Below, piece by piece: positions 55,964 through 64,000 of a stretch of 64,000 bases of DNA (position 1 is the stretch's first letter; each line of letters begins with the position of its first letter). The notes beneath the pieces were generated by a model that was not told the origin of the DNA, made no database searches, and saw nothing but the letters and a program-made list of their open reading frames with translations. A program made the position numbers and the translations under genes. The stretch spans positions 62,001 to 126,000 of the forward strand of contig NC_009409.2 in NCBI RefSeq assembly GCF_000002875.2. The letters are read 5' to 3'. The DNA is from Leishmania infantum JPCM5. Its lineage: Eukaryota; Euglenozoa; Kinetoplastea; Trypanosomatida; Trypanosomatidae.

Positions 55964-56851
55964 CTAGTACGGGTAGGGCACCTTCTTCTTACCCTCCATC
56001 AGGTACACCGACTCCTTCGGAATCCTGTACTTGGTGATAAGCATGTCCGCCAGCTGATCCACCACGTTGCCCTGAATGTCGATGCAGTCCTGGTGCTTGC
56101 CCTCCTCCGCGGCACGCACGCCGGCGCCGCAGGAGAAGCGCTTGCGCCAGTCCCTCGACACATCCTTCAGGTTGAAGCCGAAGAGGTCCATGCCAAAGAC
56201 AGATGTGATCATGCGTCGCCCGGTGCGTTTCTCCACCTCCAGCACGACAATGCGCTCTAGCGCCTTCTTGACGCCGCGCCCCTCCAGCATCGCCTCAAGG
56301 CGGTCCTTCTCTGTCAAGATGCGTCGCTTGCGGCCGCGCTCCTCGGCGTCAGCCAGATCTGCCGCGTACTCTAGTAGCCACGGCCGGCATTTCTCCACTA
56401 TCCCACTGAACTCGCACATTTCCGCCGGAAAGGTGCAGATGGGGCAGTAGAGCACCTCCACGGCCCTCTGCCGCGTCACGATGAGAGGCTCCTCGTCGGC
56501 GTCCCCCTCTCTCGCCGCCTCCTCTGCCTTGTCGTCCTCGTTAGCGCCCTTGTCCGTGCCCTTCTTGCGCTGCACCTCCAGTTTCTTGAGCCGGTTGCCC
56601 CTGTACTCCTTCTTCTTCGTTTTCGGAGCATCATCGTCGCTATCCCTGCCGCGCTCCGAGCAGCGGCCGCTGTGTTGGTCGGGCGTGGCTTGAGCGCCAT
56701 CAGCAGCAGCCGATGCACCGTTTTCATCGCCGCAGCCCTCAGCCTGTTCAGGCAACACTGTCGCAGGGGCTGAGTCGTGCTCCTCCTCACGCTCCCCGTC
56801 GCTGCAAGGCTGGGCGTGCGCCGTCGCCTTAGACCTCTTGCTGCGCCCCAT
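55964..56851 (-). CDS. DENR: Density-regulated protein DENR / Tma22 (SUI1 domain)
   Basis: A 295-residue protein. The N-terminal ~125 residues are charged and disordered. The DENR signature follows: YCPICTFPAEMCEFSG at 135-150 and C155, giving the cysteine set C136, C139, C146, C155 that binds zinc in the family. Residues ~200-285 form the SUI1 (eIF1-like) domain, with E-K-R-T-G-R-R-M-I-T-S-V-F-G-M-D, F-G-F-N-L-K-D-V-S-R, R-F-S-C-G-A-G-V and I-D-I-Q-G-N-V-V-D-Q-L. DENR pairs with MCT-1 to help ribosome recycling and re-initiation. The protein is longer than human DENR (198 aa) because of the N-terminal extension. Start at 56851 (ATG). Identification is very strong. Confidence 0.96.
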   Translation of the reverse strand: MGRSKRSKATAHAQPCSDGEREEEHDSAPATVLPEQAEGCGDENGASAAADGAQATPDQHSGRCSERGRDSDDDAPKTKKKEYRGNRLKKLEVQRKKGTDKGANEDDKAEEAAREGDADEEPLIVTRQRAVEVLYCPICTFPAEMCEFSGIVEKCRPWLLEYAADLADAEERGRKRRILTEKDRLEAMLEGRGVKKALERIVVLEVEKRTGRRMITSVFGMDLFGFNLKDVSRDWRKRFSCGAGVRAAEEGKHQDCIDIQGNVVDQLADMLITKYRIPKESVYLMEGKKKVPYPY

Positions 56852-58153
56852 AGCTTTATGCGGTACACACTTCTACGCCTCTTCTGTGTGAGTGGGCTGT
56901 CGAGGGATGGGGTAGGTATGCACGTGTGTGCTTCGCTTCCTGGAAAGGGCGGTGGTCGCACTCGCCGCTGGACACTGGCACACGTAACATGGTGGTGGCG
57001 ATACGCGTGCGTGCGGGGTGCCGTATGTTCGATGCGAGACCAAGTCAGAGAAACATGAAAGAGATAAGTATGGCGGTTACGAGGCGAAGAAAGCATCGAA
57101 GACTCTCGCTCAGAGCCGTGCGCGACTATCACCGGCACGAACATGTTGGCGAGTGCTGGGAAAGAAGAGGGCGCTCTATGCATTGAGCGAGTAACGAGTA
57201 CCGCTGCAGAGCAAGGGCACACGGACATCCCTGCATCGCCTCCCCAGCGTGAAGAGCAATCTCAAATGTTTGCCCGCATGGGCACTTCGCTGCCTCTGCG
57301 TGTTGCGACGCGTGAGAGGGAGAGGGAGAGTTCGGCGGAAGTCCGTGGCTGACCGGACAGGAGACACACACACACACGAATGAAGCCGGCGTGTGTGTTT
57401 ACGTGTATGTGCGTTTGCGTGCGTGTGGGTTTGTGTGCGGCACACGAGCTGCCACCTTAGCTAGTGACAAGATGGCCCGAGTAGGCAAAGACGGAGAGCA
57501 ACTTGATATGGTTAGGGATGTTGTTTGAGGGGGAAGCATCAGCACCTGGGATGATGTACAGTACGTGTTGTGCACATGAAAGATGCCAACGGTTCCGTCT
57601 TAGGTGAGGGGCGGGCGGGAGGAGGGAGGGGGGGGCCTTTCATGAGGCTTTCAGGGGGGTAGCGTGAGGGAAGGATTTGGCAAGAGACACCCCGAGAGAT
57701 ACAGAAAGGAGGCGCATCAGACACAACCTCGCGCTCTGACTCGTCTCATCATTGTTTGTCAGTGTCCGGCACCTGCTCCCACTCCCCCACACGCGCACAC
57801 ATGAGCGTGCATGCATGGACAGTTCTGCAGCAAGAACAGACGGATTGAAAAGACCGCCACTCGCCCCCACCGTCCATCTCCTCGCCACCGAACCGCGGAA
57901 ACACAGCCGCAGTAACGTCGGCACACTCTACTCTCTAGGCGTGCGTGCGTTTCTGGGAGGAGCAATAGACAGCCAGCGCTGCATCACAGCATTGTGCAGC
58001 GCACTGCGCGCAGGCGCGTGGGTGTGGTGAGTGGATCAGAGCCGTCGTTGAGCACAAATGAGGAGTGTGAGCTCATGTGCAGTCCACGCCGCACCATCAA
58101 CCACCTCGCCGCAGCACCAAAGAGCATCGAACACTGCGCCTCCAGCCCTTTTA
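56852..58153. other. Intergenic region, no gene seen
   Basis: It contains a GAGAGGGAGAGGGAGAG stretch near 57314-57330, a CA tract near 57366-57378, and G-rich sequence near 57610-57637. It spans the 3' UTR of the 1610-aa gene and the leader of DENR. Confidence 0.55.
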
Positions 58154-61100
58154 TCAGAACTCGTGGTACGGGCGGATGGTGACCGCCGAGGACTGGTCCG
58201 TTCTACTTGAGTCGTCTGCTCCGCTCACAGGGTCGTCGAGGACGCGCACCGCAACCGTATTCGACGACACCTTCCCCGAGGAACGGTGCTGCTCTTGTGC
58301 TGTAGAGCTGAACGACTGTGAGCTGCTGTGCACGTAGCGCACGCTGCTGCCACCGTTGCAGCCTCCAGTGTTGGCACCTGCCGGCCTCCCGTAGGGCCCC
58401 AGATGGATGGTCCCAGTTGATGAAAGTGAGTGGACATGCGCAGGTGGACGCGGCGGGTCAATGCCTATCGGCACCGAGTTGCTGCAGTCGTTTGGCGCTG
58501 AGCTGTAGTCGCGCCGCTGCGGTTGCGACACTGGAGAGGGAAGATGGTGAGGCGGCGCGTAGGGCTGCGGCTGCCTCCACGTCAGGGTCTGACGGTGGTA
58601 GAGATGTCCTGGCTCTCTGGCGCACAGAGGCGAAGCACCGTCAATGGCGGAAGGGGACGCTGCGGTGCCCGCAGACCGACGCCGCACGCCGCTGCGCGAC
58701 GGCCGCATGTTCTCTACCGACTGGTAGTAGGTCTCGCTCTCTTGGCGAATATGAGAGAAGTGGTGCTCCTCAAGCGACGCGTCGTTTTGCCGCGGTGCAT
58801 CTGGCTTCCCCGTTTGAGCAGCCGCGCGCAAGCAAGACGAGTCTCGAGAACGTTGATGCGAAGGCGCCCATGTGTCTGGCTGTCCCACATCATCAAGGAC
58901 CTGCAACCCGCCGTCCATAGACTGTGCGACCGACGCCGTGCCCGGCGCAGCTGTCACGATTGACGCTTGAAGAGCTTCCGTCTCAGCAAGAGGCAGACAA
59001 TTGGTGACGCCGACCCCGTGCAGCGGGTTGAGGTGGATGGAGCTGCCCGTCCGGCTGCACGGCGAGTTGGATCCTTTCACGTAGCGCACCGGGTCGTCGC
59101 CGGCGCAGCCACGGATGGCCGAGTCGCTCGGTCTCCGCAGCAGGTCCAACGGCGCACCGGTGCGATCTGCGTGCAGAGAAACATAGCAAGAGGGTTCACT
59201 ACCACTCCCTGGGCGGGGACCAGCAGAAGCGACCGCAGGGAAGCCATCAAGCGGCAGATGAGGCTCGAACCCAATAGGCGTCAATGATGGTAACGGTAGC
59301 TGGGTCTGGGATAGCTGCGCTGACGTCGAAGACGTGCCAGCAGGAAGGGAGTGCGACCTGATGCCTTCCGCTTCGGACAGGGGCGGTGCAGGAGCCGTTA
59401 CTTGCGGATTCACGAAGGTGGTTGGGGTGTGCTGCCGCACCTGCTTCTGGTCTGTCGAGGATGCGCGCTTCGGCGCCAAGCAGTGTGACGGTTCGCACTG
59501 AGGGGAGCCGTCGAGCTTCGATGAGGCCATCTCGTCGATGCTGACGTGCAAGACGCCCTGCGACTCGGACTTGAGGGTGGGATGGCTGGCGTGGCGGTGT
59601 ACCATCGGATGAATGAGCTGCGGCTCCATCGGCGAGGAAGAGGGTGCGCTCGAGAGTGTCGTGTCTACCCCGCCTTGGTCGCCGCGTGGTGTAGAGAGCA
59701 GGGATTGCCCAGACGGCGTCACGGCTGCCGTGGGAGACGTCGCTGCGCACCGTTCGCCAAGCTCGTGTGTGGCTGGTTGCGACAGCGTCTTCTGCCCTCC
59801 ATCCTCGGACGGCCCGACGGTGTTGATTGGAGTTGATGCGGGCACCGGCTCGGTTGCGACTGGCATGTCCTTCAGTTGGCCTGAGAGGGAGCGCACAAAC
59901 TCCTCCAGGCGCTGGCCGCCGTCGATAGGAAACACACGAATATCCCGCATGGAGTGCGGGTTGCGATACATCTCCGTGAGCTGGGTCTTAATGCTGGTCA
60001 GCATGCCGAGCAGCTCTCTCTCATGCTGCTGCACAATCTTGAGTACCGTGTTCAGCAGCTCCTCCTTGCTCCGGCTGATGTGCAGCAGCAGCTCTTCCTT
60101 CGAAAGACCGCGGGAACGACGCACGTTCAGCAGTTCTACCCAAACGGCGTCGATCTCCCGCTTGGTGAAGTCTCTGAAGTTGGCATACTCGCGCTTACGC
60201 ACGAACTGACAGGTGGGCAGCAGCACCTCGGACAAGGTGGTGCCGCGACTGGGAAACGGCTTCTTCACGGCACTCTCTCTCGAATTCGACTTCACAAGCG
60301 CGTCCGACGAGGTCACTGGCTTTGCCAGGATTGTGGCAGAGCCCGTGGTGGCCGGTCGCATCCGCACTGAGACCGGCGACGTAACGCCTAGCGTGTCCTG
60401 GCGCAAAATGAAAACCTCGCCGGTCGACTTGCCGGGAACCTCGACGAGGTTATCTTCCGGTGCCGCGGCGGCGTCCGCAGAGAGACTAGTGTGGCTCTTA
60501 GCCTTCTGCGGTGGGTAAGATATGGTAAAAGCAACAGTGTCGCTAACGCCATGTTCATCCTCCTCTGCCTCATGTGCTGCAGCTTCGTCCTCTGCCTCAT
60601 GTGTCGCGGCTCCCTCCTCCTTGACGACGCGCTTCTTGAAGAGCACCGAGCGTGATGGCGTGGCCTTCGTGGAGAACGGCGCTGCCATCGGCTTTTTGAT
60701 TTTCTTCGAGGGTGGCGACGACTGTAAAGATTGCCCTTGCTCCCCAGGTACTGTAGCTGCTTGCATGGCCTTCAGCTCTCCCAACTGCATCTGCAGCGAG
60801 TCTTCGAGCTTGTCGACCACCTGGAGGTCAAGCGGAAGCTCTTTGGCCGCGTGCACGCTTTCGTCCTGCGCCGACTCTGTAGCCTTAACGTGCGTTGCTG
60901 CCTCTCGCGCGGCCGACCTAGCCTCCCCGGATGTGTCATCGTCCTGGGCGGCAGCGGCTGCTGCAGTGCTCGTTGGTGACGCGCTGTCCCACTGGGTTGC
61001 GCTCGCCGATTTGCTGAAGTCTTGCGCCTGCGCAATGCGCAGTCGCTGCAAGGAGGCCCGCAGCCCTTTGATGTCCTCCTCATGCTGCCGCAGACGCTCG

Positions 61101-62986
61101 CTATGTTCATCGCTGGCCCTGCAGATTTCCTCCGCCTTCGCCGCCGCGGAGCTGGCGCGCGACGTCTTTGCCGAGATCGACGACCACGGCGCCGCAATGG
61201 CGGCGGTTGCTGCAGTCCTGATCTGCTCTGGCGATGCCTTGAGGGCATCTGCCTGCACCGCCGATACTTGATTCAGGGGCACTCGAGAGGGGGAACCTGC
61301 AACGGGAGTTGTCACAGCAGAGGTGACGGCATTGGCGGCAGCTGAATCGCGAAAGGGGCTTTCCTCCGGAGCTATTCTGGTGGCTATGGCTGACGTGATC
61401 GGCTCTTGGGCTGCGCGAAGCCGCCCGATGCGGAGATCGTCGATCGTGCGCCAGACGTCTGTGTTCCGCTCCGCCAACGCGCAGAGCTCCACGCGCACGG
61501 CGCTCTCCAGCATCATCAGCTGCTTCTGGATATCATTCAAGCTGCGCTGCGTCAAAAACATGTTCTTGGCATCCTCCCAGAGCCTCCCCAAACCACGATT
61601 CACCTCCGCACGGAGCATCTCCCGGTCTTGGTTTATCGTGTGCGACGCCGCGATGACGTTGATGCGCTCCAGTAGGTCGGAGTGCGCGGATCGCACCGCA
61701 GCCTCGAAAACGTGCTTCAACTGTGTCACATCCTTGTCGACGTGCGATACGAACGTCCTCAGATAGTCCTGCGTAGAGGCGTAGTCGTCGGCGATGCGGC
61801 TCATGCGCTGCTCCTGTATGCTCAGTGCGTGGTGCGCCTGCTGGAGTGGCTTTATACAATTCTCCTGCACAGTTGTTGTCAGCGCCGTCAAATCACGGCG
61901 TAGTTTATCAGTTGCAGCAACAAAAAGATCCTGTACACCGCCGATCTGGGACTGCAACGCTTGATCACCCGCTGTTGCACGGTGCTGTGTGGCAGCCACA
62001 TCCTCGCGCATCTTGACGCTGAGGTCGGTGACGCTCGCCCGCCAGTTGAGGTCCACGGTCTCTAGCTGACTGTCGTGCTTGGCGAGCTCCTGCAGGATTG
62101 CCTGGTGCGCTGTTTCCTGCCGTTTGTCCAGCATCTGGCTGTGTTGCGCTACCTGTGCCACCTCGCGCGCCAGCCCGTTCGTGGCAGCCTGGACCATCTC
62201 GCTCAAACTGAACTCCAGCTCGCCAACGCGGCGCCGCAAGTCGCTGACGTCGGCCTGCTCAGTGTTGTGTAGCTGATTCATGTCAAGGCGTGTACGCTGG
62301 TCGAGAGACTCGAGTTTCTGGTTGATGCGCTGCACCGCGCCCTCCAGATCACCGCGCTGCTGAGCACCGGCGCTCTGCACATCACCAGAAAGGGACCCGT
62401 GCACGTCGCGCAGTGCATCGCGCATGGCGCTCTCTAGGTTGTCGCTTCGCTGGCGCTGCGCGGCGATCTCGGCGCTCATCTGTTGCTGGAGCGCCAGTAG
62501 ATTAGCATGGTTGCGAGCTTCGATGGCCTGCGTCGCGTTCGCCAGGCTCTGCAGCTGCGCTTGAATCGCGCGCATTGCTTCAGCAGATGCGGCCTCACCG
62601 GTTTGCGCGCGCTGGTGCGCGCCATTGGCGTCCGCCTGGAGACGCTGCTCCATTCCACGGAACGCCGCATCGTGTTTGTCGCTGACGCCGCGCAACGCCA
62701 CGCCGTGCCCCTGGACCTCAGCCTGCAGCGCACTGAGACGATCGTCGTGATTTCGCAAAAGCGTCTGCATCTGATTGACGGCCTCCGCGGTGGCGCCGCC
62801 GCGATCGCTGAGGAGCGCGTACACTTGCTGCTGCGCCTGCTCGCGGTTGTGCGACTCCGCCGCGGCGTGCTGCTCCACATCGCGCAGCCGCTGCAGCACC
62901 GCGCTGATCGTTTGCTCCTGCTGCCGGATGATGTCCTCCAAGGACAGCAACCGCTGCGTCAGGGAATGGACGCCCTCGCCACTCAT
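58154..62986 (-). CDS. Large coiled-coil protein (1610 aa) with disordered C-terminal half
   Basis: A 1610-residue protein. Residues ~1-530 are nearly continuous coiled coil rich in Gln, Ala, Asp, Arg and His, starting with an S-L-T-Q-R-L-L-S-L-E-D-I-I-R-Q-Q-E-Q-type helix. Residues ~650-720 are a shorter coil. A compact helical block follows near 1000-1110 (A-N-F-R-D-F-T-K-R-E-I-D-A-V-W-V-E-L through V-F-P-I-D-G-G), the most conserved-looking part of the second half. The rest is Ser/Pro/Thr-rich. An acidic repeat with two H-E-A-E units is coded near 60545-60610. There is no membrane or enzymatic motif. The general pattern resembles large trypanosomatid flagellar or cytoskeletal proteins, but this is not shown. 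The upstream frame to 63223 is UTR; the ATG at 62986 is chosen. Confidence 0.9.
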   Translation of the reverse strand: MSGEGVHSLTQRLLSLEDIIRQQEQTISAVLQRLRDVEQHAAAESHNREQAQQQVYALLSDRGGATAEAVNQMQTLLRNHDDRLSALQAEVQGHGVALRGVSDKHDAAFRGMEQRLQADANGAHQRAQTGEAASAEAMRAIQAQLQSLANATQAIEARNHANLLALQQQMSAEIAAQRQRSDNLESAMRDALRDVHGSLSGDVQSAGAQQRGDLEGAVQRINQKLESLDQRTRLDMNQLHNTEQADVSDLRRRVGELEFSLSEMVQAATNGLAREVAQVAQHSQMLDKRQETAHQAILQELAKHDSQLETVDLNWRASVTDLSVKMREDVAATQHRATAGDQALQSQIGGVQDLFVAATDKLRRDLTALTTTVQENCIKPLQQAHHALSIQEQRMSRIADDYASTQDYLRTFVSHVDKDVTQLKHVFEAAVRSAHSDLLERINVIAASHTINQDREMLRAEVNRGLGRLWEDAKNMFLTQRSLNDIQKQLMMLESAVRVELCALAERNTDVWRTIDDLRIGRLRAAQEPITSAIATRIAPEESPFRDSAAANAVTSAVTTPVAGSPSRVPLNQVSAVQADALKASPEQIRTAATAAIAAPWSSISAKTSRASSAAAKAEEICRASDEHSERLRQHEEDIKGLRASLQRLRIAQAQDFSKSASATQWDSASPTSTAAAAAAQDDDTSGEARSAAREAATHVKATESAQDESVHAAKELPLDLQVVDKLEDSLQMQLGELKAMQAATVPGEQGQSLQSSPPSKKIKKPMAAPFSTKATPSRSVLFKKRVVKEEGAATHEAEDEAAAHEAEEDEHGVSDTVAFTISYPPQKAKSHTSLSADAAAAPEDNLVEVPGKSTGEVFILRQDTLGVTSPVSVRMRPATTGSATILAKPVTSSDALVKSNSRESAVKKPFPSRGTTLSEVLLPTCQFVRKREYANFRDFTKREIDAVWVELLNVRRSRGLSKEELLLHISRSKEELLNTVLKIVQQHERELLGMLTSIKTQLTEMYRNPHSMRDIRVFPIDGGQRLEEFVRSLSGQLKDMPVATEPVPASTPINTVGPSEDGGQKTLSQPATHELGERCAATSPTAAVTPSGQSLLSTPRGDQGGVDTTLSSAPSSSPMEPQLIHPMVHRHASHPTLKSESQGVLHVSIDEMASSKLDGSPQCEPSHCLAPKRASSTDQKQVRQHTPTTFVNPQVTAPAPPLSEAEGIRSHSLPAGTSSTSAQLSQTQLPLPSLTPIGFEPHLPLDGFPAVASAGPRPGSGSEPSCYVSLHADRTGAPLDLLRRPSDSAIRGCAGDDPVRYVKGSNSPCSRTGSSIHLNPLHGVGVTNCLPLAETEALQASIVTAAPGTASVAQSMDGGLQVLDDVGQPDTWAPSHQRSRDSSCLRAAAQTGKPDAPRQNDASLEEHHFSHIRQESETYYQSVENMRPSRSGVRRRSAGTAASPSAIDGASPLCAREPGHLYHRQTLTWRQPQPYAPPHHLPSPVSQPQRRDYSSAPNDCSNSVPIGIDPPRPPAHVHSLSSTGTIHLGPYGRPAGANTGGCNGGSSVRYVHSSSQSFSSTAQEQHRSSGKVSSNTVAVRVLDDPVSGADDSSRTDQSSAVTIRPYHEF
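60545..60610 (-). repeat. In-frame acidic repeat in the 1610-aa gene
   Basis: About 30 nt are repeated in tandem, imperfectly, giving two copies of an Ala-His-Glu-Ala-Glu-type acidic motif. Confidence 0.6.
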
Positions 62987-64000
62987 TACGATCGTTTTTT
63001 TGTTTCGTGCGCGTGTGCGTGTCTGTGTGGTCGGCTGGACCAAGATGAGAGCCACCACCAGAGGAGCACACGCGCGCAGACGTGAGGGGGGAGGCAGGTA
63101 ATGGCGCTGCGCCAGGCACCAAGCAGAGGTGCACAGTCTATGGGTGTCGAAGTGGATGACAGATAGAAACAAGAGAGAGCGAAAAAGAAGGAGGCTCGAA
63201 CGACGTGCAGTGTACGGCGCCACAGCTGCTGGGTTCGCGTGTCTAAGCGGTGGGCGTACCTGTGTGTGCGTTTTGTGTGTGTGTGTGTGTGTGTGTTTAT
63301 GCGCGGAGATGTAGGGGGAGGACGAGACGGAAGCTACGACTTGCGCAACGCTAGGCGCTGGTGCCCCTCCTCCCCCCTCCGTGTCTCGGCACTGCTACTT
63401 CTATTGCTGCGAGGGAGGAGAGGGGCGTGCCGCACGCTAGGAGGACCGCGCAGGGTAGCCCTGTGCAATTGGTGGGTCACTCGGCGTGTGCGCGTGTGTG
63501 CGTCTGTGAGTGTACGCGTACGTACGTCTCTATGTGCGTGCGTGCGAATGGCTGCTAATGCGTGTGTGCACCTGCGCGCATCCGTTGCCGTGGCCACGGT
63601 CCACCACACAACATGATGCGGGGGATAGAGCTCAAGTGAAAGAGACGTGAAGAGGTCAGCATGAAGAAGGCAAGAAACAGAGATGTTTGAGAAACGCATG
63701 CTTCACGTATGCGAGGCCACGATGACCCACACACACACACACACCGAGCGTGGCGGTAAAGGTGATACCACTCGTGAAGGGGCGGCGTTTGGGGGCGGGG
63801 GGTGAGCGTGTGGAGCCACTCGGAGGAGATAACGCCTCGAATGCAGACGCGATGTTGATATGCAACACGAATGCAGAATGGTGTAGCGAAGTCATGCGCC
63901 CCTCCCTCCCTACCCCGTTCTGCCTCGTGTTGCGCTGGCGGGATGGTGCTTCTTTGTTCGTTTAACGATGATGTGCGCCCTTGGCCGTCCAATGGTTATG
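62987..64000. other. Right-edge intergenic region with TG microsatellite, no gene seen
   Basis: A T7 run directly precedes the 1610-aa gene on the plus strand (62994-63000). A TG tract lies at 63274-63297 and a CA tract at 63729-63743. The next upstream gene of the unit is probably beyond the window. Confidence 0.55.

Noticed and set aside
1..64000. Search for tRNA, rRNA, CRISPR, telomeric repeats and strand-switch regions
   Set aside because: No cloverleaf-like, rRNA-like, spaced-repeat or TTAGGG-array sequence was noticed, and all accepted genes are on one strand, so no strand switch lies in the window. Small RNA genes such as snoRNAs cannot be excluded by eye.

Overview
The window reads as nuclear DNA of a trypanosomatid, most likely Leishmania or a close Leishmaniinae relative. 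The reasons are: GC-rich, intron-less genes; every convincing gene on the minus strand (one directional polycistronic unit read from right to left); 0.6-3.5 kb spacers full of (TG)n/(CA)n, homopolymer and polypyrimidine tracts, as expected where mRNAs are made by trans-splicing and polyadenylation rather than from individual promoters; and a gene set typical of a flagellated eukaryote. The species is not determined. No tRNA, rRNA, CRISPR array or intact mobile element was recognised.

Layout in order of transcription (from the right edge): a 1610-aa coiled-coil protein (62986-58154); DENR/Tma22-like initiation or recycling factor (56851-55964); a 100-aa conserved-looking protein (54553-54251); a COP9 signalosome CSN7-like PCI protein (53368-52763); an 850-aa coiled-coil protein (51361-48809); Fcf2-like rRNA processing factor (47936-47397); a 124-aa protein (46173-45799); a DUF1308/UPF0415 protein (45018-42757); a region (41138-39106) that looks like a decayed membrane/RING-finger gene; a SPRY protein (37258-35201); B9D2, a ciliary transition-zone protein (34007-33456); a BRCT protein with an Arg/Ser-rich tail (32800-29552); a 90-aa membrane protein (28875-28603); a long-form diphthine-ammonia ligase DPH6 (27805-25958); an RRM plus divergent YTH-domain protein (24324-22570); a 3.5 kb spacer with a candidate degenerate retroposon; coiled-coil proteins of 696 aa (19024-16934) and 1156 aa (15667-12197); dynein light chain LC8 (11171-10902); a protein with a kinesin-like fold whose ATP pocket appears destroyed (10017-7384); the RES-complex splicing factor Bud13 (6736-6176); a PTPMT1-like phosphatase (5359-4373); and a CID-like/zinc-finger/RGG protein (2942-801).

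Neighbours in such units are not operons in the bacterial sense, so co-location says little about function. Two themes recur: cytoskeleton and flagellum (B9D2, LC8, the kinesin-like protein, four long coiled-coil proteins) and RNA or translation (Bud13, YTH/RRM protein, CID-like protein, Fcf2, DPH6, DENR). The most noteworthy items are the YTH-like reader fused to an RRM, the nucleotide-pocket-less kinesin relative, and the apparent gene decay at 39.1-41.1 kb, where protein-like sequence continues through several in-frame stop codons.

Start codons were chosen as the first plausible ATG; several open frames extend further upstream only through GTG/TTG codons or through 5' untranslated, pyrimidine-rich sequence.
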